Assembly (NCBI GenBank): GCA_004297445.1
Contig: SCUK01000060.1
Location: forward strand, 1 to 32,257
Reading direction: 5' to 3'
Length of the DNA: 32,257 nucleotides
Source of the DNA: Anaerolineae bacterium
GTDB taxonomy: Bacteria; Chloroflexota; Anaerolineae; Anaerolineales; UBA11579
Numbering within the stretch: position 1 is the stretch's first letter; the number at the start of each line of letters is the position of its first letter. A model generated the notes under the pieces. The model was not told the origin of the DNA. It ran no database searches and saw only the letters and a list, made by a program, of their open reading frames with translations. Both the position numbers and the translations under genes were made by a program. Below, piece after piece: positions 14,032-22,540 of the stretch.

Positions 14032-15533
14032 GCGCACTGAAATTGCCGGATTTTCAACTGCAGGCGGGGACGATGGCGTTCCTGGAGAAGCATCCGAAAT
14101 CACTGTTTATCAACAATGAGTGGGTGGCGGCACAAAGTGGCAAGAGCTTTGAAACCCGTAACCCGGCAACGGGTGATGTGCTGGCCGAAGTGGCGTTGGC
14201 GAGCGAAGCCGATGTGGATGCGGCGGTGAGCGCGGCACGGGCAGCCTTCAATGGCGCGTGGGGGCAGACGCTGGCGGGCGACCGGGCGGCGTTATTGTTC
14301 AAACTGGCGGACCTGATTGATGAGCACGCCGATGTGCTGGCCGAGTTGGAAACTCTGGACAACGGCAAACCGATTCGGGTGGCGAGACGCGGCGACCTTC
14401 CATACGTCACGAAGCATCTGCGTTACCAGGCGGGCTGGGCAGACAAGATTGAAGGCAGTACCGTGCCGGTGACGTTTCCCAACCAGTTCGTCTACACGCG
14501 GCGCGAGCCGATGGGCGTGGTGGGCGCCATCATCCCGTGGAACTTTCCGCTGCTGATGGCGATTTGGAAACTGGGGCCGGCGCTTACCGCCGGAAACACA
14601 TTGATTCTTAAGCCTGCGGAACAGACACCGTTGACGGCCTTGTATCTCGCTGATCTAGTAAAAATTGCCGGATTTCCGGCAGGCGTGGTCAACGTTCTTC
14701 CCGGGCCTGGTCAGCCCACTGGTGCGGCGATGGCGAAACACCCCGACATCAACAAAATTGCATTCACCGGTTCTACAGAAGTCGGGCGGAAGATTATGGA
14801 AGCGGCCGCAAACAGCAACCTGAAGCGGGTGAGTTTGGAGCTCGGAGGCAAGTCCCCCAACGTCATCTTTGCGGATGCCGATGTGTCTTCAGCGATTCGC
14901 GGCGCGCAGTGGGCAGTGTTTAGCACTGCCGGGCAGGAATGCGTGGCAGGCACACGCCTGTTTGTGGAACGCGCGGCCTACGACCAGGTAGTTGAGGGTC
15001 TGAAAACGCAAGTTGAGAAAATGGTGGTGAATCACGGCTTTGCGGAGAAGGTGCATGTGGGCCCAGTGATCACGGAACAACAGATGACGCGGGTCGTGGG
15101 ATACATTGAAGATGGAAAGAAGGCAGGGGCAGAGGTGATAACGGGCGGCAACCGGGTGGAGAATCTGGGCGGCGGCTATTTCGTCCAACCGACCGTTTTT
15201 GCGTACCAGGATGATGGGATAAGCATCGTTACCGATGAGATCTTTGGCCCGGTGGCCGCGGTGACGGCCTTCGATGATTGGGATGAATTGATTACACGTG
15301 CCAATGACACGATGTATGGTCTGGCAGCGGGCGTGTGGACCCGCGACATTGGCAAGGCGCACCGCTATGCTCATGCGGTTCAGGCGGGAACGGTATGGAT
15401 AAACGGGTATGGGATGATTGACCCGGCAGCGCCGTTCGGCGGCTACAAACAATCCGGGTTTGGGCGTGAAATGGGTAAGGAAGCAATCGACCTGTACACG
15501 CAAGTAAAAACCGTGTGGGTTAATACGCAGTAG
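14028..15533 (+). CDS. NAD(P)-dependent aldehyde dehydrogenase
   Basis: 501 aa, full-length ALDH superfamily enzyme oxidising an aldehyde to the acid. Cofactor and catalytic elements are intact: PWNFPLL with Asn172, KPAEQTP near 195, FTGSTEVG at 247-254, general base Glu271 in LELGGKSP, nucleophile Cys305 in AGQECVAGTR and EIFGPV near the C-terminus. In the paa context it may replace the aldehyde dehydrogenase half of PaaZ (as PacL-type stand-alone enzymes do), or oxidise phenylacetaldehyde to phenylacetate (FeaB-like). The sequence does not decide. It is translationally coupled to the crotonase gene and is followed 18 bases later by paaA. Confidence 0.9.
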   Translation: MSALKLPDFQLQAGTMAFLEKHPKSLFINNEWVAAQSGKSFETRNPATGDVLAEVALASEADVDAAVSAARAAFNGAWGQTLAGDRAALLFKLADLIDEHADVLAELETLDNGKPIRVARRGDLPYVTKHLRYQAGWADKIEGSTVPVTFPNQFVYTRREPMGVVGAIIPWNFPLLMAIWKLGPALTAGNTLILKPAEQTPLTALYLADLVKIAGFPAGVVNVLPGPGQPTGAAMAKHPDINKIAFTGSTEVGRKIMEAAANSNLKRVSLELGGKSPNVIFADADVSSAIRGAQWAVFSTAGQECVAGTRLFVERAAYDQVVEGLKTQVEKMVVNHGFAEKVHVGPVITEQQMTRVVGYIEDGKKAGAEVITGGNRVENLGGGYFVQPTVFAYQDDGISIVTDEIFGPVAAVTAFDDWDELITRANDTMYGLAAGVWTRDIGKAHRYAHAVQAGTVWINGYGMIDPAAPFGGYKQSGFGREMGKEAIDLYTQVKTVWVNTQ

Positions 15534-15551
15534 GCATGGACTGGAGAGTGT

Positions 15552-16523
15552 ATGTACGGCGCTAGCGTAGATGATGTAAAGCATGACGAGAAAGAAGACG
15601 CAGGAAAGATGGCGGCGTTCGAGGCGCGTATTGCACGGGGCGAGAAAATCGAACCGGGCGACTGGATGCCGGCCGAATATCGCAAACAACTCATACGGAT
15701 GATTTCGCAGCATGCGCATAGTGAAATCGTGGGAATGCTGCCGGAGGGCGCCTGGATTACGCGTGCGCCCAGCCTGAAACGCAAACTCATCCTGCTGGCA
15801 AAAGTGCAGGATGAGGCCGGGCACGGGCAGTATCTTTACCATGCGGCTGAAACGCTGGGCATCTCGCGCGAAGAGATGGTGGAAATGCTGTTGACTGGCG
15901 CAGCAAAGTATTCCAATATCTTTAATTATCCGACGTTGAACTGGGCGGATATAGGCACGATTGGGTGGCTGGTGGACGGCGCGGCAATCATGAACCAGAC
16001 AATGCTGGCACGCTGCTCCTACGGACCCTACTCGCGGGCGATGGTACGTATCTGCATGGAGGAGAACTTTCATAAGAAGCAAGGCCAGGAGCAAGTCATC
16101 CTGCTCTCGCAGGGCACGCCGTCGCAGCAAAAGATGATGCAGGACGCCATTACCCGCTGGTGGTGGCCGACGTTGATGATGTTTGGCCCACATGACACGG
16201 ATTCGCCCAACTCGCCTTTGCTGGTGCGCTGGGGAATAAAAACGCGTTCCAATGACGAGTTGCGACAGGACTTTGTGAATCAGATGGCGCCGGACCTCAT
16301 GGCCCTGGGGTTGGAATTGCCGGATCCTGACCTGAGGCTTAATGAGGAAACTGGCAATTGGGATTTTGGCGCAATTAACTGGGACGAGTTTTGGCGGGTG
16401 GTGAAAGGCGACGGGCCGATGAACGCCCAGCGTATGGCTGCGCGGCGGAAGGCTCATGATGATGGACTTTGGGTGCGTGAGGCGCTGGCTGCCTATGCCG
16501 AACGCCAGGCGCGGCTGAATTAG
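15552..16523 (+). CDS. paaA: Phenylacetyl-CoA epoxidase catalytic subunit PaaA
   Basis: 323 aa, diiron oxygenase subunit of the bacterial multicomponent monooxygenase PaaABC(D)E, which forms the 1,2-epoxide of phenylacetyl-CoA in aerobic phenylacetate breakdown. Ferritin-like helices carry the expected ligands: Glu58 ([13 protein letters not shown]), Glu88 and His91 ([10 protein letters not shown]), Glu170/171 and His174 ([10 protein letters not shown]). The C-terminal [17 protein letters not shown] is also PaaA-typical. GGAG lies five bases before the ATG. It is followed by paaB after seven bases. Confidence 0.93.
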   Translation: MYGASVDDVKHDEKEDAGKMAAFEARIARGEKIEPGDWMPAEYRKQLIRMISQHAHSEIVGMLPEGAWITRAPSLKRKLILLAKVQDEAGHGQYLYHAAETLGISREEMVEMLLTGAAKYSNIFNYPTLNWADIGTIGWLVDGAAIMNQTMLARCSYGPYSRAMVRICMEENFHKKQGQEQVILLSQGTPSQQKMMQDAITRWWWPTLMMFGPHDTDSPNSPLLVRWGIKTRSNDELRQDFVNQMAPDLMALGLELPDPDLRLNEETGNWDFGAINWDEFWRVVKGDGPMNAQRMAARRKAHDDGLWVREALAAYAERQARLN

Positions 16524-16530
16524 AGGTCCG

Positions 16531-17067
16531 ATGTCCGATACGCAATGGCCGCGCTTCATGGTCTTCCAGCAAGTGGTTGCCGGGGAGCCACTGGTGCATA
16601 ACGGTACTGTGCATGCGCCTGACCTTGAAATGTCCCTACTAAATGGGCGAGATGTATTTCTACGGCGGCCGGCAGCGCACGCGCTCTGGGTCGTGCCTGT
16701 GGAATGCATTCTAACCAAGACAATTGAAGAATTACAGGATGGGTCGTGGTTAACGGGAGTGAAAGAGGCGGGCGGCCCGATGGCGCGGTATCACGTGTTT
16801 GGGAAACTGCACCATCAGGGACAACTCGAACAAATCGGGATGGTGGAAGCCGCTGGCCCAGAGCAGGCATTGAAGACTGCGATGAGTGAACAACAGGGTA
16901 GAACTGTGTGGGTGTGGTGGGTGTTTCCCGTTTCCAGTGTGCTGGCTTCCGATGAGGATGACATCGACAGCTTATTCCGGTTTGCTGAATCGCACGACTT
17001 CAAGAACCAGGCTTACTATCCGGTCATCACCATGATGCGGCAGATTCGCGCCAGGGGTAAACGGTAA
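16531..17067 (+). CDS. paaB: PaaB-like structural subunit with tandem PaaB domains
   Basis: PaaB is normally a protein of about 95 aa that bridges PaaA-PaaC heterodimers; this one has 178 aa. Residues 6-68 match the PaaB core (WPRFMVFQQ, HNGTVHAPDLEMSLLNGRD, ALWVVPVECI). Residues about 85-165 repeat the pattern more divergently (ARYHVFGKL, IGMVEAAGPEQALKTAMSE, VWVWWVFPVSSVL) and end in the FY-type tail (DFKNQAYYPVI). It is therefore read as a duplication in which one chain supplies two PaaB units. It lies between paaA and paaC with 7-base gaps on both sides, and AGAGG precedes the ATG. Confidence 0.85.
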   Translation: MSDTQWPRFMVFQQVVAGEPLVHNGTVHAPDLEMSLLNGRDVFLRRPAAHALWVVPVECILTKTIEELQDGSWLTGVKEAGGPMARYHVFGKLHHQGQLEQIGMVEAAGPEQALKTAMSEQQGRTVWVWWVFPVSSVLASDEDDIDSLFRFAESHDFKNQAYYPVITMMRQIRARGKR

Positions 17068-17074
17068 ACCTAAG

Positions 17075-17836
17075 ATGGAAACTCGATTAAACGCTGGCTT
17101 GGCAGAATACTTGATTGCCCTAGGAGATGACGAGCTAATCCTGTCGCACCGCGATTCAGAGTGGTGCGGGCATGCGCCGATTCTTGAAGAAGATATCGCC
17201 TTTGCCAATCTGGCGGTGGATGAGTTGGGGCATGCACGTCTGTGGTACGAACTGGCGGCTGAATTGCTGGATGAAGACAAGGAGCGCTTTCCCGACCATC
17301 TGGCCTATTTCCGGGATGCATCGGAATGGCGCAATGTGCAGCTTGTGAGCCTACCGAACGGAGATTGGGCCTTCAGTGTCCTGCGTCGCTATTTGTTTGA
17401 CGTGCTGGAAGTGGAGCGATTACGAGGGCTGAAGCAAAGCAGTTACAAGCCACTGGCGGAAGCCGCGGCGAAAATTTACAATGAGGAACTCTACCATGTT
17501 CGGCATGGGCGGGCGTGGTTGCCGCGTTTGGGTCTGGGCACAGAAGAAAGCCACCGGCGAATGCAGACTGCGCTGAATGACCTTTGGCCGTTCACACCCC
17601 AGTTGTTTCAGGCGCTTCCCGGAGAATCTGAATTGTCAGGGGTTGTCCCGACAACGCCTGGACTGGAAGCGGAGTGGCGAACGAAGGTGGTTGCAGACCT
17701 CGCTTCTGCAAACCTGAATCCGCCGGAGAAATCTAACCCCATGAACCGGCCGCGAACCCAACAGACAGAACATATGATGGACTTGCTCTCCGAATCGCAG
17801 ATGGTGGCACGGGCAAACGTGGAGGCGCGGTGGTAA
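17075..17836 (+). CDS. paaC: Phenylacetyl-CoA epoxidase structural subunit PaaC
   Basis: 253 aa, ferritin-like partner of PaaA that stabilises it and helps bind CoA. It shows the conserved segments LILSHRDSEWCGHAPILEED (21-40), NLAVDELGHARLWY (45-58) and YNEELYHVRHG (135-145). Length is typical for the family. The C-terminal 20 residues (TEHMMDLLSESQMVARANVEARW) resemble the usual PaaC end. The stop lies inside the first codons of paaD (7-base overlap). Confidence 0.92.
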   Translation: METRLNAGLAEYLIALGDDELILSHRDSEWCGHAPILEEDIAFANLAVDELGHARLWYELAAELLDEDKERFPDHLAYFRDASEWRNVQLVSLPNGDWAFSVLRRYLFDVLEVERLRGLKQSSYKPLAEAAAKIYNEELYHVRHGRAWLPRLGLGTEESHRRMQTALNDLWPFTPQLFQALPGESELSGVVPTTPGLEAEWRTKVVADLASANLNPPEKSNPMNRPRTQQTEHMMDLLSESQMVARANVEARW

Positions 17837-18336
17837 GGAATCCTGACTCCCGGGGTGCAATCAGCCTTCAAGACATCTGGCGAGCGCTGGATGACGTGGT
17901 CGATCCCGAAATCCCCGTCGTCTCCCTTGTTGAGATGGGAATTATCCGGGATGTGATGGAGGTGGGTGGGCGCATTGTTGTAAAGATGACGCCAACGTTT
18001 GCGGGTTGCCCGGCGCTGGAAGTGATGGAAAGCGATATCCGGGCCCGACTTGAGAAGATGGGCATAGATTTGGTGGATGTGGTCAGAGCGCTTGATCCAC
18101 CCTGGACCTCGGATTGGATCAGCGAAAGTGCGCGTCGGAAAATTAAGCAAATCGGACTGGCTCCACCGCAGGTACATGGGGGGGATTTCATTAATGTCCT
18201 TGATGCACCGGTGACCTGTCCCTATTGCGATTCATTCAACACGACGCTAAAAAATTCGTTCGGATCCACGCCGTGCCGGATGATTTATTACTGCAATAAT
18301 TGCTCCCAACCGTTTGAACAATTTAGGCCGCTGTAA
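17830..18336 (+). CDS. paaD: PaaD, Fe-S assembly factor of the epoxidase
   Basis: 168 aa. It has an N-terminal MIP18/SufT-like domain (DUF59; DPEIPVVSLVEMGIIRDV, TPTFAGCPALEVM with Cys60) and a C-terminal metal-binding ribbon (Cys130-X2-Cys133, Cys149, Cys155-X2-Cys158; CPYC...CNNCSQPFEQF). PaaD proteins are thought to mature the [2Fe-2S] cluster of the PaaE reductase, although no paaE is found here. The start is GTG at 17830, with GGAGG four bases upstream inside paaC, so translation is coupled. Confidence 0.92.
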   Translation: MVRNPDSRGAISLQDIWRALDDVVDPEIPVVSLVEMGIIRDVMEVGGRIVVKMTPTFAGCPALEVMESDIRARLEKMGIDLVDVVRALDPPWTSDWISESARRKIKQIGLAPPQVHGGDFINVLDAPVTCPYCDSFNTTLKNSFGSTPCRMIYYCNNCSQPFEQFRPL

Positions 18337-18346
18337 GGAGAGGACC

Positions 18347-18643
18347 ATGAAAGTCGTTGCAATTTATGCTGCCCCGAAAGATGCCGAAGCCTTCGAAAAA
18401 GCCTATTTTGAAACCCACGTGCCTCTCATCAAGAAAGTACCGGGATTGCTGGATATCCAGGTCGTGAAATTGACTCGTGTCGTTGTGGGAAAGCGCGCAC
18501 CCTATATGCTGGCGACTATGACGTTCGCGGATAAAGAAGCGCGCAAGGCAGGGATGTCTAGCCCTGAGATGGCGGCGGCAGGCGCGAATCTGGATGGCTT
18601 TGCCGAGGGAATGTATACCTTGTGTTTTGGCGAAGAAGGCTAG
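18347..18643 (+). CDS. Small EthD-like (dimeric alpha-beta barrel) protein
   Basis: 98 aa, EthD family: KVVAIYAAPKDAEAFEKAYFETHVPLIKKVPG is the typical first strand-helix with the conserved His (Y-x-x-x-H-x-P), followed by YMLATMTFADKEA. Such proteins accompany oxygenase and ether-degradation operons; some related barrels are isomerases or haem-binding, and the exact role is unknown. A strong AAGGAGAGG precedes the ATG at 18347. It is the last gene of the paa-like operon and meets the convergent kinase gene after ten bases. Confidence 0.8.
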   Translation: MKVVAIYAAPKDAEAFEKAYFETHVPLIKKVPGLLDIQVVKLTRVVVGKRAPYMLATMTFADKEARKAGMSSPEMAAAGANLDGFAEGMYTLCFGEEG

Positions 18644-18653
18644 GAATTGGGGT

Positions 18654-20786
18654 CTAGGTCTCTCGGGGGATCGAGAGGCGGACGCGAGTGAACTTGCCCG
18701 GTTCACTTTCCAGCGATAACTCGCCACCAATTACGGCCATCAACGTGCTGTGAAGTGCAAGGCCGTGCCCCGTATCCGGACCTGAGTCCGGTTCGGAAAT
18801 CCCGACGCCATCATCATCTACAATAATCTCCAAGTTCTCTTTCCCGTGGACGCGAATTGAAAGGTTGAGAGGAGTACGGGTGGCATCATTGCGCGCGTGC
18901 CGCGCGGCATTGCGCACAACCTCGCGGGCGGCATAATAGACCACCTCGGCTGTTGTAGAGGGCAAAAGGCTCAGGCTTAGTTCAGCATCCGACTCGACTT
19001 GCCAATGCACTGAGTCAAAGGCATTGGCCATTTCGATTTCCAATAAGTGGCGCAGCGCGCCGACCATCCCCTGTTTCTTGAGTTGAGGTTGGGCAGCCGC
19101 CGGCATTTCCCGCAGCAACTCGCTGATGCGGCCATGGGAGGACGAAAGCAACTCAATAGCTTCGCGGGCGCCAGTACTTTCTCTGTCCGATGAAAGCTTC
19201 AGCAAGGCCGTGTGCAGATCTGGCAGAATTTCGTCATGGAGGATTCGCCGTGTCTGCTGGTCCAAAATCTGGGTTTCGGTTATCCGCTGGCGCTGGAGGA
19301 GCATCAATCGCTGTCCGAATTCGGCGGTTGCCAGTGTATCGATGAGTCGTTCGCTGCTGGTTTGGGCAATCTCGATCTCTTCCTGAGTATAAAGACCCCC
19401 ATCGCGTTTATCCCCCAGCAGGAGCAGGCCGCTGGGGCCCCTGGCGTTCCAAAGCGGAACGGCCCAGGCTGCACCGCGATGAGTTCCAGGCGGGATTGGC
19501 AGCGCTACAGCGGCAGCCGTGGTGAATTGCCTCATTAATTCGGGCAGACCGGAGAAGTCGGTTGATTGCCCGGAAGGAAACGATAGAGGTGGACCTGCGA
19601 GGGGGGCGGATGCTCCCAAAGGTATTAAGTATGCCACGCGGGCATTTAACACATCGCGGCACAAGGCATTGAAAATGGTTTCTGCCCGCTGTTTGCCTTC
19701 TAGCTCACCGGGAGCCAGAAGCGATTCGAACAAACTTTGGTTACTGACGAATGGTCTCAAGTCATCAATGAATCGCTGGCGTTCCGTGTAGGAGCGCCAA
19801 GATAGGAGAGCATAAAAGGCAGTGATTAGAAGGGCCGAGAAAAGGATGGTGTATATCTCGCGGAAATTGATGAGCAGGAAAAAAGAAACCACGCCGCCAA
19901 ATCCTGCCGCCAGGAGGATTGCGCGCCGCCATTGGCGTAGGAAGCCATGCCTTGGAAGAGCCTGCCCTGTGAAGACCTCATAGGCGACAACGGCTTCGCC
20001 CAGTAACAGCACGGCAAGTCCAATCAGGCTCGCAATGGCGAGGTCAAATAACGAAATGATGAGCGCCTGCTGGCGCAGGAAATCTGGGAGCTGGCGTAAT
20101 GAGCCCAGACTGACCCAAATCACAACGAGCCCCAAAATTGCTGCGACAAGCAGGCTTACAATCAGGAAAATTATCGAAACGCCCAACAACCAGGGGCGGG
20201 CGCGCTCACGAGCGAGTTCGCCGAATGCCCGGCGTGTCGGTCCGGGCTTGCGCAGGGCGTCAATTGCCAGGACCATGCACAAGAACGAGTAGATGGGGTA
20301 CAGAATGACAATTTTTGGAAACTGACCAAGAGAAAGTGCGCCGCCGGGATTCAGCAGAGCTGCTTGTTCGTAGTTTTCCAACGGGCTGACAACGAGAAGA
20401 ATCGCGAACAGTCCAATCCCCAGCAATGTGACAGAGATGAACCAGAGTCGTTGTCTCCGGTGAAGGGAGGCCTGCGGGTCATCCCAATATCCGGCGTACC
20501 ACAACAATAACGTATACCAGACCCACGGTAGGCCGACCACTGGAATCCAGCCAATCTGCCACCAGAAGGCCAGGCCCCGGCTGACGAGGTCAAGGCCAAA
20601 GCCAAGGATGGCGGTATGGGCGACAAAAAATAGCGCACCCATTAGCAGGCCGATCCCTGCCAGACGTGTGCCCCAACTTCTGCGTTCGGCGTTGAGCAGA
20701 ATGGTCAGGCCCAGCCAAGCCATGAGCATCATGTTCGCGAGAGAAACTGTAAAAATCCCCCAATCTATCAGGAACGAAAGGCTCAC
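18654..20786 (-). CDS. Membrane-bound NarL-type sensor histidine kinase
   Basis: About 710 aa. The N-terminal half (to about 330) holds eight to ten hydrophobic segments. A GAF-like region (about 355-490, AAWAVPLWNARGPSGLLLLG) follows, then a HisKA_3-type dimerisation helix with phospho-acceptor His in RRILHDEILPDLH (His517), and a HATPase domain: N-box REVVRNAARHA, G1 VDDDGVGI, G2 TGHGLAL. The GTG at 20786 is chosen because it overlaps the response-regulator stop as GTGA; another in-frame GTG at 20807 is possible. The seven-G run ahead of it may act as the ribosome site. The signal sensed is unknown; it may control the neighbouring convergent paa-like operon. Confidence 0.87.
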   Translation of the reverse strand: MSLSFLIDWGIFTVSLANMMLMAWLGLTILLNAERRSWGTRLAGIGLLMGALFFVAHTAILGFGLDLVSRGLAFWWQIGWIPVVGLPWVWYTLLLWYAGYWDDPQASLHRRQRLWFISVTLLGIGLFAILLVVSPLENYEQAALLNPGGALSLGQFPKIVILYPIYSFLCMVLAIDALRKPGPTRRAFGELARERARPWLLGVSIIFLIVSLLVAAILGLVVIWVSLGSLRQLPDFLRQQALIISLFDLAIASLIGLAVLLLGEAVVAYEVFTGQALPRHGFLRQWRRAILLAAGFGGVVSFFLLINFREIYTILFSALLITAFYALLSWRSYTERQRFIDDLRPFVSNQSLFESLLAPGELEGKQRAETIFNALCRDVLNARVAYLIPLGASAPLAGPPLSFPSGQSTDFSGLPELMRQFTTAAAVALPIPPGTHRGAAWAVPLWNARGPSGLLLLGDKRDGGLYTQEEIEIAQTSSERLIDTLATAEFGQRLMLLQRQRITETQILDQQTRRILHDEILPDLHTALLKLSSDRESTGAREAIELLSSSHGRISELLREMPAAAQPQLKKQGMVGALRHLLEIEMANAFDSVHWQVESDAELSLSLLPSTTAEVVYYAAREVVRNAARHARNDATRTPLNLSIRVHGKENLEIIVDDDGVGISEPDSGPDTGHGLALHSTLMAVIGGELSLESEPGKFTRVRLSIPRET

Positions 20787-21529
20787 TCGCCCCCCCAGGG
20801 TATCCACTCGCCGCGGTCATTAAGCGCGAAGGGGTTGCCGTCATCGTCCCAGCGCAGGATGCGACCCAGACGGGCAATGATACTGGCCCGGGTCCTGGCA
20901 ATCTTCTCATCGGTCGTGCTGGCATTCAGCCCCCAGGCAGCGTAAATCTGGCCGTTGGCGCGGCTGATGGTGCGCTTGTCCCGAAAGCCCATTCGGGCGG
21001 CAATCTGTTCATTGGTCATACCCTGAGCCAGCATCTCGGCTACCTGGCGTTCGCCGGGTTCGAGGAGCGCAAGGGGATTGTTCTCATCAAGGGCGCGGAC
21101 TTCTTGAACCCGGGCTTCGATATCAGGGTCGATGAAGGACCGTCCTGAGACGGCATCTTCGAGCAATGGAACTACCATTTGAGGAAATAGGTAATTCGAT
21201 TTCTTGACGTAGGCGTAGTGGCTGAGAATGCCGGAGCCGCGGAAGTCGCGAAAGTAGCCGTCGTCATCTTGAATCGAGTAGAACACGACCGGCATTCGGG
21301 GGAATTCTTTGCGAATCGCAACAGCCGCCTGGATGCCATTCAGTGCGCCTTCCAGCTGTACGTCCATCAGGATTACTTCTGGCGCATGATCAAGGCAAAG
21401 GTTCAGGGCCTCTTCGCCTGAGCCAGTCGATGCAATCACTTCAACCCGACCGGTGTCTCTCAGCCCGGCGATCAGCGCGTTGCGCAACTTCTCGTTGTCT
21501 TCTACGATCAGCGTGCGTACTATCTTCAT
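20783..21529 (-). CDS. NarL/LuxR-like response regulator
   Basis: 248 aa. The receiver domain (LIVEDNEKLRNAL; phospho-acceptor Asp56 in LMDVQLEG) is followed, after a linker, by a C-terminal LuxR-like helix-turn-helix (EPGERQVAEMLAQGMTNEQIAARMGF). The tail (LRWDDDGNPFALNDRGEW) is unusual for NarL proteins. The ATG at 21529 begins exactly at the receiver domain with GGAGG ten bases upstream; an 18-residue upstream extension to 21583 is unlikely. It forms an operon with the kinase (4-base overlap) and is its presumed partner. Confidence 0.9.
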   Translation of the reverse strand: MKIVRTLIVEDNEKLRNALIAGLRDTGRVEVIASTGSGEEALNLCLDHAPEVILMDVQLEGALNGIQAAVAIRKEFPRMPVVFYSIQDDDGYFRDFRGSGILSHYAYVKKSNYLFPQMVVPLLEDAVSGRSFIDPDIEARVQEVRALDENNPLALLEPGERQVAEMLAQGMTNEQIAARMGFRDKRTISRANGQIYAAWGLNASTTDEKIARTRASIIARLGRILRWDDDGNPFALNDRGEWIPWGGE

Positions 21530-21540
21530 TGTAATCGTGC

Positions 21541-21620
21541 CTCCACGGTGGAGAAGGCTAAGCCCGGCGGCCTTCGCTGACAAGCACTCAAGTGCCGGGT
21601 GAACCTACCACGGGTCAGCG
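21541..21620. promoter_or_regulatory. Inverted-repeat-rich divergent promoter region
   Basis: Between the response-regulator and MpaB-like genes lie CTCCAC-G-GTGGAG (21541-21553, covering the regulator's ribosome site), GCACT-CA-AGTGC (21584-21595), CCCGGC/GCCGGG (21563-21568, 21594-21599) and CGCTGAC/GTCAGCG (21575-21581, 21614-21620). These are plausible operator or RNA-hairpin elements. Confidence 0.4.
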
Positions 21621-21640
21621 ACAGAATCGATTGAGGCTAT

Positions 21641-21646
21641 TAAGAT
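21641..21646 (+). promoter_or_regulatory. -10-like box before the MpaB-like gene
   Basis: TAAGAT nine bases before the ATG at 21656, with no Shine-Dalgarno present. It is compatible with a leaderless transcript. Confidence 0.35.
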
Positions 21647-21655
21647 TGTAGCAGA

Positions 21656-22501
21656 ATGACATCACCGCGTATCTCTTTGGATAGCTATCAAGCATGGCTG
21701 GAAGATGCTGCCCGTCGCACAGGGAATTTGAGGGGTTTCTTTGGCCCTGAAAGCCTGGCTTGGCAGATCAATCGCGATTCGCTGCTGGCGTTGGTAGGAT
21801 TGAGGGCGTTGCTGATGCAGGTGGCGCACCCGGGGGTCGCGCGCGGCGTGGCAGAACACAGCAGTTTTCAGACCCGGCCCTACAAGCGCGCGTACAGTAC
21901 TTTGCGCGCCCAACAACGAATTGTATTCGGCCCTACGACCGAAGCAGTGGACGCGCTGCGTAGAATGCAGCGACGCCATGCTTCGGTCTCCGGGGATGGA
22001 TACCATGCGCTGGACGGAGCGCTTCAACTTTGGGTGTGGGGGTCGTTGATCGATTCGACACTCTATGGAATTCGGCTCGCAAACCGCCGGTTTGCAGATG
22101 GGATCCTGGAAGACTTTTACAAGGAAAGTGTGTGGTTCGGACAGTTGCTTGGTCTGCGGCGCGATGGCATGCCAGGATCGCTGGATGATTTTCGCAATTG
22201 GATGAAAAGCAGCCTAGAAGGCGCAGAAGTGTCTGTAGGTAAGGAAGCCAGACTTATTGCAGAGTCGCTGATGGCGTTGCCGTTTCGCTGGGCTGCACCA
22301 CTGAACCGAACCTGGGCGGCAATGACCCTGCCAGAAAGGCTGCGGGTGGCGTATCAATTGCCAGAGCCGGGGAAAGCGATTTCGGCGGCGTTATTGTTGT
22401 GTGTTCGTGCTCTCCGAGCACTTCCCCTGAGTCTCAGGTCGCAGCCGGCGTTTTGGCTGGCCATGAGGCGCGTCAATTCAGAAGAAAACTCATCCGTCTG
22501 A
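21656..22501 (+). CDS. Oxygenase MpaB/DUF2236 family protein
   Basis: 281 aa, helical DUF2236 domain, the family of MpaB and, more distantly, the haem b rubber oxygenase Lcp. Family-typical segments: ESLAWQINRDSLLALVGLRALLMQVAHPGVARGVAEHS (32-69) and the central helix ALDGALQLWVWGSLIDSTLYG. Most members have WVHAT at the central position; here it is Trp126-Val-Trp128, so a conserved His that is a likely haem-ligand candidate is absent. The substrate is unknown. It stands alone, divergent from the two-component pair, and a promoter for the downstream transporter starts right after its stop. Confidence 0.8.
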   Translation: MTSPRISLDSYQAWLEDAARRTGNLRGFFGPESLAWQINRDSLLALVGLRALLMQVAHPGVARGVAEHSSFQTRPYKRAYSTLRAQQRIVFGPTTEAVDALRRMQRRHASVSGDGYHALDGALQLWVWGSLIDSTLYGIRLANRRFADGILEDFYKESVWFGQLLGLRRDGMPGSLDDFRNWMKSSLEGAEVSVGKEARLIAESLMALPFRWAAPLNRTWAAMTLPERLRVAYQLPEPGKAISAALLLCVRALRALPLSLRSQPAFWLAMRRVNSEENSSV

Positions 22502-22505
22502 ATTA

Positions 22506-22533
22506 TTGACATCTGGGTCACTTCTCTTACAAT
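22506..22533 (+). promoter_or_regulatory. Sigma-70 promoter of the pot-type transporter operon
   Basis: TTGACA (22506-22511), 16-base spacer, TACAAT (22528-22533). Expected transcription start is near 22540, leaving a leader of about 127 bases before the ATG. Confidence 0.8.
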
Positions 22534-22540
22534 AAAAACA

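Noticed and set aside
14889..16718. 609-codon open frame on the minus strand
   Set aside because: It lies antisense to the ends of the aldehyde dehydrogenase gene and all of paaA, both with clear conserved motifs. Its product is His/Arg-rich without recognisable domains. It is a typical shadow frame of GC-rich coding DNA.
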